A stretch of 56,550 nucleotides of DNA, from positions 1 through 56,550 of the forward strand of contig JAJNPS010000035.1 in NCBI GenBank assembly GCA_021155205.1, written 5' to 3'. The notes below the pieces were generated by a model, which worked only from the letters and a program-made list of their open reading frames with translations, was not told the DNA's origin and ran no database searches. Origin of the DNA: Rhodobacterales bacterium (lineage in GTDB: Bacteria > Pseudomonadota > Alphaproteobacteria > Rhodobacterales > Rhodobacteraceae). Position 1 is the first letter of the stretch. Every line of letters starts with the position of its first letter. Both the position numbers and the translations under genes were made by a program. Shown here piece by piece: positions 35,844 through 44,414 of this stretch.

Positions 35844-36074
35844 TCAGCAGACGACCTTCATGGCGCCCGTGTTGCAGATCACGATGAACTGGCCGCCGCA
35901 TTCAACCATGTGAAATCCCCGGCGGTTGACCTCGGCGACAAGGGCCTGTCTGCCGACCTCGCGCTCGACATCGTGGATGGCACGGCGGACAATGCCGCCT
36001 TTCTGTACGGCCTTGGCCTCGAACAGGCTGACGAGCCAGGCAGTGTCAGAGACGATTTTCGGATCATCGAACAT
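35844..36074 (-). CDS. Small conserved protein of unknown function
   Basis: 76 residues, MFDDPKIVSDTAWLVSLFEA, then KAVQKGGIVRRAIHDVEREV, then GRQALVAEVNRRGFHMVECG, ending GQFIVICNTGAMKVVC. Related small proteins in Rhodobacterales are sometimes labelled N-(5'-phosphoribosyl)anthranilate isomerase. That label is not credible for 76 residues without a TIM barrel. No membrane segment or signal peptide. It lies between the preA hairpin and kup, on the same strand as kup and downstream of it. Confidence 0.65.
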   Translation of the reverse strand: MFDDPKIVSDTAWLVSLFEAKAVQKGGIVRRAIHDVEREVGRQALVAEVNRRGFHMVECGGQFIVICNTGAMKVVC

Positions 36075-36117
36075 TGTCGCAGGATCACCGCGCAAGGTTA
36101 ACCGTCGGTAAACACTG

Positions 36118-38022
36118 TCAGATTGCGAGCTGCTGGCCCATCTCCACCACCCGGTTGGACGGCAGGCGGTAAAAGTCGGTTGCATCCGACGCGCCGCGCG
36201 TCATCCACAGAAAGATGCGTTCCTGCCAGAAGTTCAGGCCCTGGTTGCTGGTCGCCTTGAACGTGCGGCGGTTCAGGAAGAACGAGGTCGTCATGATGTC
36301 GAACTTCAGCCCGCGCTTGCGCGCCAGCGCCAGCGCACGCGGAACGTTCGGCATTTCCATGTAGCCGAAGGTCATCGTGATGCGGATGAAACTTTCGTTC
36401 AGCCGGTCGATGGTCAGCCGGTCGGCATCCGGCACGTTCGGCGTGGTCGCGACCTCGACCTTGACGATCAGGTTCTGGGCGTGAAGCACGCGGTTGTGCT
36501 TGATGTTGTGCATCAGGGCGGACGGGGCCATGTCGGGATCCGACGTCAGAAAGACCGCCGTGCCGGGCACGCTGACCGGCTTTGACTTTGCCAGCATCTG
36601 CAGGAAGGCGGTCAGGGCCACGCTGGTCGCATGCGCCTTGCGCTGCACATAGCGGGTGCCCCGCACCCAGGTCCAGATCAGCACGCACATGGTTGCCGCC
36701 ATCAGGATCGGTACATAACCGCCATCAACGACCTTCAAGAGGTTCGCCCCCAGAAACAGCGTCTCCAGCAGCAGGATCGGCACCATGACGGCCACGACCC
36801 GCCACAGCGGCCATTTCCATGCGTGAAGAAACAGCACGAAGGCCAGGATCGAGGTGATCACCATGTCGCCCGTGACCGCAATCCCGTAGGCCGAGGCCAG
36901 GCTGGACGATGATCCAAAGGTCAAGACCAGCGCCAGTACGCCAAAGGTCAGGATGCCGTTCACCTTGGGCAGATAGATCTGTCCCGCCTGTATTTGCGAG
37001 GTGTGGCGGATTTCCAGCCGCGGCAGCAGGCCCATCTGGGTGGCCTGCTGCATCATCGAGAACGCGCCCGAAATCACCGCCTGGCTGGCGATGACCGTGG
37101 CCATCGTGGCCAGGATGACCAGCGGCAGCAGCATCCAGTCCGGCGCCATCAGGAAAAACGGATTGTCGGCCGTTTCGGGCCGATCAAGAACAAGCGCGCC
37201 CTGCCCGAGATAGCTGAGCGTCAGTGCCGGAAAGACCAGCACACTCCATGCGATGCGGATCGGGCGGCGGCCGAAATGGCCCATGTCGGCATAAAGCGCC
37301 TCGCCCCCCGTCACCGCCAGAAAGACCGACCCCAGCACGATCAGCGCGGCATAGCCTTCGGACACCAGAAACCGTGCGGCATGCCAGGGGTTCAACGCGG
37401 CCAGGATCGAGATGTCGTCGCCAATGTGATAGAGGCCCATCGCCGCCATCACAACGAACCACAAGACCATGATCGGTCCGAAAAACGCGGCCACCCGGCC
37501 GGTGCCCTTGTTCTGCACGACGAACAGGCCGCAGATGATCGCCAGCGTGACGGGCACGACAATGCTGTCAAGCGCAGGGGCGACCAGTGACATCCCCTCG
37601 ACCGCCGACAGCACGGACATCGCGGGGGTGATGATCGCGTCGCCGAAAAACAGCGAGATGCCGATGACACCGACCGCCAGCAGCCAGCCCGGCCTGCGGC
37701 CCAGCGCCTGCTGCACCAGCGCCACAAGGGACAGCGTCCCGCCTTCGCCTCGGTTGTCCGCGCGCATGACAAGGATCACATACTTGACCGTCACGATCAG
37801 GATCAGCGTCCAGATCAACAGCGAGATGACGCCCAGCACATCCTCGCGCTCCAGCCCGTTGCGGCTGGCGGCACGCAGGGATTCGCGCATTGCGTAGAGC
37901 GGCGATGTGCCGATGTCGCCATAGACGACGCCGATGCAGCCAAGCACCAGGGCGGCAAGCTTTTTGGGGGCATGCCCCGCGCCCGCGTTCTCATCGGCCG
38001 GGGCATTGGGATCGGCAGTCAT
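36118..38022 (-). CDS. kup: KUP-family potassium transporter
   Basis: 634 residues, the usual length. About 12 membrane helices in the first 430 residues are followed by a cytoplasmic C-terminal domain. Signatures are LVLGCIGVVYGDIGTSPLYA, FFGDAIITPAMSVLSAVEG, VTGGEALYADMGHFGRRPIR and GALVLDRPETADNPFFLM. It imports K+ with protons. A second K+ uptake system (TrkAH) is encoded at 9879-12783. No pyrimidine link is apparent, although it lies in the pyrimidine region. Confidence 0.95.
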   Translation of the reverse strand: MTADPNAPADENAGAGHAPKKLAALVLGCIGVVYGDIGTSPLYAMRESLRAASRNGLEREDVLGVISLLIWTLILIVTVKYVILVMRADNRGEGGTLSLVALVQQALGRRPGWLLAVGVIGISLFFGDAIITPAMSVLSAVEGMSLVAPALDSIVVPVTLAIICGLFVVQNKGTGRVAAFFGPIMVLWFVVMAAMGLYHIGDDISILAALNPWHAARFLVSEGYAALIVLGSVFLAVTGGEALYADMGHFGRRPIRIAWSVLVFPALTLSYLGQGALVLDRPETADNPFFLMAPDWMLLPLVILATMATVIASQAVISGAFSMMQQATQMGLLPRLEIRHTSQIQAGQIYLPKVNGILTFGVLALVLTFGSSSSLASAYGIAVTGDMVITSILAFVLFLHAWKWPLWRVVAVMVPILLLETLFLGANLLKVVDGGYVPILMAATMCVLIWTWVRGTRYVQRKAHATSVALTAFLQMLAKSKPVSVPGTAVFLTSDPDMAPSALMHNIKHNRVLHAQNLIVKVEVATTPNVPDADRLTIDRLNESFIRITMTFGYMEMPNVPRALALARKRGLKFDIMTTSFFLNRRTFKATSNQGLNFWQERIFLWMTRGASDATDFYRLPSNRVVEMGQQLAI

Positions 38023-38107
38023 CGGGCTTGTTTACCGAAAATGTGGCAGTGCGGCCTGCGCTACACCCGCGCCACGGGCAGAGTCCAGCCCCCCGGTGTC
38101 GCGGCGA

Positions 38108-38722
38108 TCAGGTGGCACCGGGCGACAAGAGCCGCCGGATCAGGATATCGAGGAACGCGCCCGCCTCGGCAAAGGGGTCGTGGCCGGGGCCAAGGACGGC
38201 CCGCACCTGCACGTCGAAATCGGCATAGTGCTGCGTCAGCGCCCAGATCGAAAAGATCAGATGGACAGGATGCAGCCGCGCGATGCGTCCCTGATCCATC
38301 CAGGCCTGCAGCACCGCTGCCTTGTCATCGACCAGCCGTTTCAGATCGCCCTCGATCGCGGCACGCATGCGGGGCGCGCCCTGCAGGATTTCATTGGCGA
38401 AAAGGCGGCTTTCGCGCGGATAATCGCGCGCGAGGTCCAGCTTGCGCCGGGCATAGGCATGCACTTCGGCGACCGGCTCGCCATTGGCATCCATCGCCCG
38501 CAGGGGATCAAGCCAGGTGTCCAGAAGCCGCGTCAGCAGCGCCTGGTGGATCGCCTCTTTCGATGGAAAGTAATAAAGCAGGTTCGGCTTGGACAGGCCG
38601 GCGAGGTCGGCGATCTGGTCCAGCGTGGCACCCCGGAAACCCTGCGCGGAAAAGACATCCAGCGCCGCCTCGAGGATGGCATCGCGGTTCTTTTGCTGGA
38701 TGCGGGATTTCGTGTGGGGCAT
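38108..38722 (-). CDS. rutR: TetR-family regulator RutR (pyrimidine utilisation)
   Basis: 204 residues. The N-terminal helix-turn-helix is RDAILEAALDVFSAQGFRGA, then TLDQIADLAGLSKPNLLYYF, then PSKEAI. The C-terminal RutR domain has RDYPRESRLFANEILQGAPR, then LIFSIWALTQHYADFDVQV. In E. coli RutR is released from DNA by uracil and controls pyrimidine catabolism. I chose MPHTKSRIQQ at 38722; an in-frame M at 38788 adds 22 residues. A matching operator lies at 39580 before the N-carbamoyl hydrolase gene, which supports a local regulatory circuit. Confidence 0.9.
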   Translation of the reverse strand: MPHTKSRIQQKNRDAILEAALDVFSAQGFRGATLDQIADLAGLSKPNLLYYFPSKEAIHQALLTRLLDTWLDPLRAMDANGEPVAEVHAYARRKLDLARDYPRESRLFANEILQGAPRMRAAIEGDLKRLVDDKAAVLQAWMDQGRIARLHPVHLIFSIWALTQHYADFDVQVRAVLGPGHDPFAEAGAFLDILIRRLLSPGAT

Positions 38723-38997
38723 GGGCTTTGTGCGACGGTGTGGCAAGGCTCGGGCGTCGACCTTGGCGCAATTCCCCCGCCGATGCAAACGCGGTAACTA
38801 TCCCCCAAACCGGCGCCACGGGGTCTGCGGCCTGCTGCGAACTGACCAACGGCCTTTCCGAGAACGACATCAGCACGCAGATTCCGATTGCCGCAAGGTT
38901 CGGCAGCAGAATGAAGGGTACGCCTCCTTGCACGGGCGAACGCTCGACCTGCCGGATGCCCTGTGGGCGGGGACTGGGGCAACAAATCCACCACAGA

Positions 38998-39453
38998 TCA
39001 CATCGTCTGCATCAGCGCCCCAAGCGCGCGCACGACCAGCGCGTGATCCTCAACCGATGGCAGGCCCGAGACCGTCACCGCCGCCACCACGCCGACGCCC
39101 GCCACGCGGATCGGAAAGCTGCCGCCATGCACGGCATGGTCGGCCTCGGGCAGGCCATGCACGGCGACGGTGTCGCCCTTGCCGGCCATGCGCGCGCCGA
39201 TCAGCAGCGACGAGGCGTGCCACATCAGCGTGGCATTGCTTTTGCGCCGCGCCCAGAGGGTATTGAGGGGCGTGGCCCCCGGCATGGCGGCGTGAAACAG
39301 CGTGCGGTCCGGCGTGCGGATGTCGATCACGACGGGCAACTGCCCGGCGCGCGCCAGTTCGACCAGCGCCAGCCCCAGATCGACGGCCGTCGCCTCGGTG
39401 AACCGGGTCAGGACCAGGCGGCGTTCGTGGTCCTCGAGGGTTGCGATGTCCAT
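38998..39453 (-). CDS. Heme-degrading-domain (GlcG/HbpS, UPF0303) protein
   Basis: 151 residues in one GlcG/HbpS-like domain: RFTEATAVDLGLALVELARA, PVVIDIRTPDRTLFHAAMPG, WARRKSNATLMWHASSLLIG, ADHAVHGGSFPIRVAG and GVVAAVTVSGLPSVEDHALV. The family is a small-molecule binding fold; heme degradation is shown only for some members. It is divergent from the N-carbamoyl hydrolase with the RutR-like operator in between, so it may share pyrimidine control. The 275-nt gap between it and rutR holds no gene that I can support. Confidence 0.8.
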   Translation of the reverse strand: MDIATLEDHERRLVLTRFTEATAVDLGLALVELARAGQLPVVIDIRTPDRTLFHAAMPGATPLNTLWARRKSNATLMWHASSLLIGARMAGKGDTVAVHGLPEADHAVHGGSFPIRVAGVGVVAAVTVSGLPSVEDHALVVRALGALMQTM

Positions 39454-39579
39454 ATGTCACCTTTGCGCTTCGGCCCGGCACGGGAATGGCGGTCCTGCGG
39501 GCAATATTGAAGCATTTTGTGCGGCGCAAGCCCGAGATATTCGCGTTGACCGGACCCTGTGCTTGTGATCGCCTTTGTC

Positions 39580-39595
39580 TTGACCATACGGTCAG
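39580..39595. promoter_or_regulatory. RutR-type operator before the N-carbamoyl hydrolase gene
   Basis: TTGACCATACGGTCAG closely matches the RutR consensus TTGACCA-NN-TGGTCAA known from E. coli; TGACC and GGTCA form a perfect dyad around ATAC. It lies between the divergent minus-strand gene (start 39453) and the hydrolase gene (start 39650), with rutR itself 860 nt away. Confidence 0.65.
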
Positions 39596-39649
39596 AAAAT
39601 GAGTCGTGACACGGGGCAGTCAAGGACCCCGGCGGACGGGGAGACGGAC

Positions 39650-40900
39650 ATGCCAGCGCCAGGGCAGAACCTGCGGATCAATCCTGAACGGCTGTGGGAC
39701 AGCCTGATGGAGATGGCGCGGATCGGTCCCGGCATCGCGGGCGGCAACAACCGCCAGACGCTGACCGATGCGGACGGCGAGGGGCGGCATCTGTTCCAGC
39801 GCTGGTGTCAGGCGGCAGGCATGACGATGGGCGTCGACACCATGGGCAACATGTTCGCCACACGGGCCGGGACGGACGCAGACGCGCTGCCGGTCTATAT
39901 GGGCAGCCATCTGGATACCCAGCCCACGGGCGGCAAGTACGACGGCGTTCTGGGGGTCCTTGGTGCGCTGGAGGTGGTGCGGACGCTGAACGACCTCGGC
40001 GTGCGGACGCGGCACCCGATCGTGGTCACGAACTGGACGAATGAAGAGGGCGCGCGGTTTGCGCCTGCCATGCTGGCCAGCGGCGTTTTCGCGGGGATCC
40101 ATACGGAAGAATATGCGAAATCGCGGAAAGACCCAGAGGGCAAAGTGTTCGGCGAGGAACTGGCCCGCATCGGCTGGGTCGGGGATGAGGCGGTCGGCGC
40201 GCGCAAGATGCACGCGATGCTGGAATTGCATATCGAGCAGGGGCCGATCCTGGAGGCCGAGGGCAAGTCGATTGGCGTCGTGACGCACGGGCAGGGGCTG
40301 TGGTGGCTGGAGATCACGCTGACGGGGAAGGATGCGCATACGGGCTCCACGCCGATGAACATGCGGGTGAATGCGGGCCTCGGGGCCGCGCGGATCACCG
40401 AGCGGGTGCACCAGATCGCTATGAGCCACCAGCCGAACGCCGTGGGCGCGGTGGGGCAGTTGTTCCATTTCCCGAACTCGCGCAACGTGATCGCGGGCAA
40501 GGTTGTGTTCACCGTCGACATCCGCTCGCCCGAACAGGGCAAGCTCGACGCGATGCGCGGCGAGGTGGAGCGGGCTGTTGCGGCGGTGGCGGCGGAACTG
40601 GGTCTGGGGTTTGGGATTGAGGCAGTAGGCCATTTCGACCCGGTGACGTTTGATCCGGGGCTGGTGAAAGTCGTCCGGGGCGCGGCGGAAAAGCTGGGGT
40701 ATTCGCATATGGACATCGTCTCGGGCGCCGGCCACGACGCCTGCTGGATCAACCGGGTGGCCCCCACGGTGATGGTGATGTGCCCCTGTGTGGGCGGGCT
40801 GTCGCATAATGAGGCGGAGGAGATATCGCCGGAATGGGCGGCGGCGGGGACGGATGTTCTGCTGCACGCGGTGCTGGACGTGGCGGGGGTGGTGGGGTGA
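39650..40900 (+). CDS. pydC: Zn-dependent N-carbamoyl amidohydrolase (beta-ureidopropionase type)
   Basis: 416 residues of the M20/amidase-hydantoinase family. Metal ligands are in MGSHLDTQPTGGKYDGVLG and TNEEGARF, the dimer-domain signature is LELHIEQGPILEAEGKSIGV, and SGAGHDACWINRVAPTVMV closes the site. In this context it should split N-carbamoyl-beta-alanine into beta-alanine, CO2 and ammonia, the last step of reductive pyrimidine degradation; an N-carbamoyl amino-acid hydrolase role cannot be excluded. The ATG at 39650 (after GGGGAGACGGAC) is preferred to one at 39599. It is preceded by the RutR-like operator. Confidence 0.9.
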   Translation: MPAPGQNLRINPERLWDSLMEMARIGPGIAGGNNRQTLTDADGEGRHLFQRWCQAAGMTMGVDTMGNMFATRAGTDADALPVYMGSHLDTQPTGGKYDGVLGVLGALEVVRTLNDLGVRTRHPIVVTNWTNEEGARFAPAMLASGVFAGIHTEEYAKSRKDPEGKVFGEELARIGWVGDEAVGARKMHAMLELHIEQGPILEAEGKSIGVVTHGQGLWWLEITLTGKDAHTGSTPMNMRVNAGLGAARITERVHQIAMSHQPNAVGAVGQLFHFPNSRNVIAGKVVFTVDIRSPEQGKLDAMRGEVERAVAAVAAELGLGFGIEAVGHFDPVTFDPGLVKVVRGAAEKLGYSHMDIVSGAGHDACWINRVAPTVMVMCPCVGGLSHNEAEEISPEWAAAGTDVLLHAVLDVAGVVG

Positions 40901-40902
40901 GC

Positions 40903-41115
40903 ATGCCGGTACTCTGGAGTGTTAGAAACGCGATGAATTGCGGAGCGGCGTTCGGCGCTCTTTATTCTCCCATCAAGACTCTGCTCGTGGACGGACGCGA
41001 TCTTCCGTTAGCAGGACTTATTGGCCAGTCCATAGGAGGCGCGATTGGAGGCGCTATCCTTTTTGGCCTCGTCACCGTCATTCGCAACCGCTTTTCAAAA
41101 CAGAGGTCGCACTAA
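40903..41115 (+). CDS. Small membrane protein between the hydrolase and dihydropyrimidinase genes
   Basis: 70 residues. It opens MPVLWSVRNAMNCGAAFGAL, then YSPIKTLLVDGRDLPLAGLI, and a Gly-rich membrane segment GQSIGGAIGGAILFGLVTVI ends with RNRFSKQRSH. The glycine pattern suggests tight helix packing. Base composition (AT-richer, with codons such as TTT and TTA) differs from both neighbours. It fills the gap between the hydrolase stop and the hydA start almost exactly, with 1-2 nt on either side, so it is probably coupled to them. I do not recognise the family. Confidence 0.6.
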   Translation: MPVLWSVRNAMNCGAAFGALYSPIKTLLVDGRDLPLAGLIGQSIGGAIGGAILFGLVTVIRNRFSKQRSH

Positions 41116-41116
41116 C

Positions 41117-42568
41117 ATGACCACCATCATCAAGAACGGCACCGTCGTCACCGCCGACCTCACCTACAAGGCCGATATGCGGATCGAAAACGGGGTGATC
41201 ACCGAGATCGGGCAGGGCCTCACGGGCGGGACGGAGCTTGACGCGACCGGGGCTTACGTCATGCCCGGCGGGATCGACCCGCATACGCATCTGGAGATGC
41301 CCTTCATGGGCACCTATTCGGCGGATGATTTCGAGAGCGGGACGCGGGCGGCGTTGTCGGGTGGGACCACGATGGTGGTGGATTTCGTGCTGCCGGGGCA
41401 GGGGCAGGGGCTGATGGATGCCATGCAGATGTGGCACAACAAATCGGGGCGGGCGACCTGTGATTACAGCTATCACATGGCGATCACCTGGTGGGGGGAG
41501 CAGGTTTTCAATGACATGAAAACCGTGACCGAGGCGGGGATCAATTCGTTCAAGCACTTCATGGCCTACAAGGGCGCGTTGATGGTGAACGACGACGAGA
41601 TGTTCGCCAGCTTTACCCGCTGCGCCGAACTGGGGGCGATACCTTTTGTCCACGCTGAAAACGGTGACGTGGTCGCGGAGTTGCAGCGCAAGCTGATGGC
41701 CTTGGGCAATACCGGCCCCGAGGCGCATGCCTATTCCCGGCCCCCGGAGGTTGAGGGAGAGGCCACCAACCGCGCCATCATGATCGCCGACATGGCGGGG
41801 GTGCCGGTCTACATCGTGCATACCAGCTGCGAAGAGGCGCATGAGGCGATCCGCCGGGCGCGGATGCTGGGCAAACGGGTCTATGGCGAGCCTCTGATCC
41901 AGCACCTGACGCTGGATGAGTCCGAATACAAGAACCCCGACTGGGACCACGCCGCCCGCCGGGTGATGTCGCCACCCTTCCGCGACAAGCGGCATCAGGA
42001 CAGCCTCTGGGCCGGGCTGGCGGCGGGGTCGCTGCAGGTGGTGGCGACGGACCATTGCGCGTTCACGACCAAGCAGAAACGGTTTGGGCTGGGCGATTTC
42101 ACCAAGATCCCGAATGGGACGGGGGGCCTTGAGGACCGGATGCCGATGCTCTGGACGCATGGCGTGACGACGGGGCGGATCACGATGAACGAGTATGTTG
42201 CGGTGACGTCAACAAACATCGCGAAAATCCTGAACTGTTACCCGAAGAAGGGGGCCATTCTGGTGGGCGCGGATGCCGATATCGTGGTGCTGGATCCGGC
42301 GAAGTCGAAAACCATCACGGCGCAAAATCAGCAATCATCCATTGATTACAATGTTTTCGAGGGCAAAGTTGTGACGGGGCTGCCACGCTATACCCTGTCG
42401 CGCGGTAAGGTCGTGGTCGATGATGGCGCGATCAAGACCGAGGAAGGCCACGGCCAGTTCGTGGCGCGGCCCCCAAACGGGGCGGTGAACCGGGCGCTGA
42501 CGCAGTGGAAGGATCTGACCGCGCCAAGGCCGGTGGTGCGGACAGGCATTCCGGCGAGCGGGGTTTAG
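41117..42568 (+). CDS. hydA: Dihydropyrimidinase (D-hydantoinase family)
   Basis: 483 residues of the amidohydrolase superfamily. Metal-binding motifs are GGIDPHTHLEMPF, the carbamylated lysine in FKHFMAYKGALM, FVHAENGD, YIVHTSCEEA and VVATDHCAF. The length and the KNPDWDHAARRVMSPPFR segment match dihydropyrimidinases. It opens the ring of dihydrouracil or dihydrothymine produced by PreTA, giving the N-carbamoyl compound used by the hydrolase encoded upstream. The start at 41117 follows the small membrane protein gene by one nucleotide. Confidence 0.95.
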   Translation: MTTIIKNGTVVTADLTYKADMRIENGVITEIGQGLTGGTELDATGAYVMPGGIDPHTHLEMPFMGTYSADDFESGTRAALSGGTTMVVDFVLPGQGQGLMDAMQMWHNKSGRATCDYSYHMAITWWGEQVFNDMKTVTEAGINSFKHFMAYKGALMVNDDEMFASFTRCAELGAIPFVHAENGDVVAELQRKLMALGNTGPEAHAYSRPPEVEGEATNRAIMIADMAGVPVYIVHTSCEEAHEAIRRARMLGKRVYGEPLIQHLTLDESEYKNPDWDHAARRVMSPPFRDKRHQDSLWAGLAAGSLQVVATDHCAFTTKQKRFGLGDFTKIPNGTGGLEDRMPMLWTHGVTTGRITMNEYVAVTSTNIAKILNCYPKKGAILVGADADIVVLDPAKSKTITAQNQQSSIDYNVFEGKVVTGLPRYTLSRGKVVVDDGAIKTEEGHGQFVARPPNGAVNRALTQWKDLTAPRPVVRTGIPASGV

Positions 42569-42572
42569 GTTG

Positions 42573-42971
42573 TCAGGCGGGAACCAACCCCTCCAGCTCC
42601 GGCAGCAGGAGCACGCTTTCCTGCTCGTTGGGGTCGGTGCGGCTGATCACTGCGGTCGCGGGTCCCGGGCCGGGGTTGAAGGGCAGGTGCGGCATGCCCG
42701 CGGGGATGTAGAGAAGGTCGCCTGCCTCGACCTCCATCCGGTTTTCCAGCGCCTCGCCCCAGTACATCACCGTGACCCCCGCCAGCATGTAGATCGCGGT
42801 TTCGTGGGTGGCGTGCTTGTGCACCTTGGCGCGGCCGCCGGGCGGGATCGTCAGCAGGTGCATGCAGATGCCGGTCGATCCCACGGTTTCCGCCGCGATG
42901 CCGGCGTTGTAGGTAAAGCCTTGGCGACCGTCATAGGTGTCGGTCGGGCGCAGTTTGCGGCAGATGGCCAT
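42573..42971 (-). CDS. Cupin domain-containing protein
   Basis: 132 residues forming one cupin barrel. Metal-site motif 1 is GGRAKVHKHATHETAIYMLA, and motif 2 includes VEAGDLLYIPAGMPHLPFNP. A DPNEQESVLLLPELEG tail follows. It could be a small-molecule binding or isomerising enzyme; no specific reaction can be named. It lies on the opposite strand between hydA and the ABC transporter genes, ending 4 nt after the hydA stop and divergent from the ABC genes with an 86-nt gap that must hold their promoters. Confidence 0.8.
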   Translation of the reverse strand: MAICRKLRPTDTYDGRQGFTYNAGIAAETVGSTGICMHLLTIPPGGRAKVHKHATHETAIYMLAGVTVMYWGEALENRMEVEAGDLLYIPAGMPHLPFNPGPGPATAVISRTDPNEQESVLLLPELEGLVPA

Positions 42972-43057
42972 GGGAAACTCCAGGGGGATCGGGGCAAGGG
43001 GATGAACTTGATCGTACTACGCGCGATGGCGGCTGGGAATTCCAATAAGGGACGCGG

Positions 43058-43858
43058 ATGAAAGACACCTTGACCCCCGCCGCCCCCGTGATCGAAGCCC
43101 GCGATCTGAACCTGGTGTTTCAGACCAATGACGGGCCGGTGCATGCGCTGAAGGACGTGAACCTCACGATCAGGCGGGGGGAGTTTGTCAGCTTCATCGG
43201 GCCAAGTGGTTGCGGGAAAACGACCTTCCTGCGGGCAATTGCGGCTTTGGAGCATCCCACAGGCGGCACCCTGACGGTCAATGGGATGACCCCGGATCGG
43301 GCGCGGCAGGCGCGGGCCTATGGCTATGTGTTCCAGGCGGCGGGGCTTTATCCGTGGCGAACCATCAGTGGGAACATCAAGTTACCTCTTGAAATCATGG
43401 GATTTTCAAAGGGCGATCAGGAGGAACGGGTGGCACGCGTACTGGAGCTTGTCGAACTCAAAGGGTTCGGCAACAAGTTCCCCTGGCAGTTGTCGGGGGG
43501 GATGCAGCAGCGCGCCTCGATTGCCCGCGCGCTGGCATTCGATGCGGACATTCTGTTGATGGACGAACCCTTTGGGGCACTGGACGAAATCGTGCGCGAC
43601 CGGCTGAACGAGGAAACGCTGAAGCTGTGGGCACGGACGCAGAAGACCGTGGCCTTTGTCACCCATTCGATTCCGGAGGCGGTTTATCTCAGCACGAAAA
43701 TCGTCGTGATGTCCCCCCGTCCGGGGCGGATCACCGATATCATCGACAGCCCGTTGCCATGGGAACGACCGTTGGACATTCGCGACAGCCGGGAGTTCAT
43801 CGAGATCGCGGGGCGCGTGCGCGAGGGCCTGCGGGCGGGGCATTCCGATGAGGTTTGA
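43058..43858 (+). CDS. ABC transporter ATP-binding protein (NitT/TauT/ThiZ type)
   Basis: 266 residues. Walker A is GPSGCGKTT, Q-loop AYGYVFQAAGL, signature LSGGMQQR, Walker B DILLMDEPFGALDE and H-loop FVTHSIPEAV. It belongs to the nitrate/taurine/thiamine-precursor group. It powers the importer formed with the two permeases (44415, 45278) and the binding protein (46166). Its position directly after the pyrimidine degradation genes suggests a pyrimidine or related heterocycle as cargo (inference). Confidence 0.92.
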   Translation: MKDTLTPAAPVIEARDLNLVFQTNDGPVHALKDVNLTIRRGEFVSFIGPSGCGKTTFLRAIAALEHPTGGTLTVNGMTPDRARQARAYGYVFQAAGLYPWRTISGNIKLPLEIMGFSKGDQEERVARVLELVELKGFGNKFPWQLSGGMQQRASIARALAFDADILLMDEPFGALDEIVRDRLNEETLKLWARTQKTVAFVTHSIPEAVYLSTKIVVMSPRPGRITDIIDSPLPWERPLDIRDSREFIEIAGRVREGLRAGHSDEV

Positions 43859-43936
43859 GGGTACGATACGCGTCGGCCATCTGTCGGATATCTGTTGCGC
43901 ATCCGTCCCGACAACTGACACGCGGGGCGTCGGGGC

Positions 43937-44272
43937 ATGAGCGGCGCCTTGATCATCTGGCTGGCCGGGGCGATGGCGGTGTTCGTGACCGCCAACACCG
44001 TGCTGCGCGCCTATTCTGCGAATGCGCAAACATGGTGGCTGGTGGGGGCGCTGTGCCTGTTTACCCTCGGCAACCTCATGATGGTGCGGCTGATGCGCGA
44101 GGGGGGGCTGGCGGTGGCGATTTCCGTCTCCAGCATCATCCAGCTGGTGGTGATCGGGCTGGTGGCGTGGTTCGTGTTCAACGAGCGGCCCACGGGGATG
44201 CAGATGGCGGGGATGGCGCTGGGGGTCGCGGCGGTGGCGTTGATCGTGTGGCCACGGGGGGCGGGGGGATGA
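43937..44272 (+). CDS. Small EamA/SMR-like four-helix membrane protein
   Basis: 111 residues with four hydrophobic segments: IIWLAGAMAVFVTANTVLRA, WWLVGALCLFTLGNLMMVRL, VAISVSSIIQLVVIGLVAWF and MQMAGMALGVAAVALIVWP, with an NERPTG turn before the last. This is the shape of half-size drug/metabolite transporters that work as dimers. It lies between the ATPase and first permease genes of the ABC importer, 78 nt after the ATPase, so it may serve the same substrate or its export. No specific substrate is recognisable. Confidence 0.75.
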   Translation: MSGALIIWLAGAMAVFVTANTVLRAYSANAQTWWLVGALCLFTLGNLMMVRLMREGGLAVAISVSSIIQLVVIGLVAWFVFNERPTGMQMAGMALGVAAVALIVWPRGAGG

Positions 44273-44288
44273 ACTTTTCGTGGCGTCG

Positions 44289-44406
44289 CCCCCCCACCCT
44301 GACCCTCCCCCACGCGGGGGGAGGGAAGCATCAGTCCTGCACCGGCGCGGTTTTTGCCGCACGCGCCTCCCTCCCCCCATTGTGGGGGAGGGTTGGGGTG
44401 GGGGGG
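44289..44406. repeat. 118-bp palindromic repeat element inside the ABC transporter operon
   Basis: Two arms of about 38-39 nt are imperfect inverted copies. The left (44289-44326) begins CCCCCCCACCCTGACCCTCC. The right (44368-44406) is its near complement, TCCCTCCCCCCATTGTGGGG onward. Each arm also folds on itself (CCCTCCCCCAC with GGGGGAGGG). About 40 nt lie between them. It sits after the SMR-like gene and 8 nt before the permease ATG. It resembles REP/BIME-type dispersed elements. Confidence 0.8.
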
Positions 44407-44414
44407 CATATGCC

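Noticed and set aside
35844..36074. Phosphoribosylanthranilate isomerase label for the small protein
   Set aside because: At 76 residues it cannot form the TIM barrel and shows no TrpF motifs.
38843..38854. TGACCAACGGCC upstream of rutR as a second RutR operator
   Set aside because: Only one half of the dyad matches the consensus; the other half has about three of six bases.
42972..43057. TPP or FMN riboswitch before the ABC transporter
   Set aside because: The 86-nt gap is too short for either aptamer and has none of their conserved blocks.
44280..44414. N-terminal extension of the first permease through the palindromic repeat
   Set aside because: The extra residues are translated from the repeat (Pro/Arg/Gly-rich) and the ATG at 44415 starts a normal permease.
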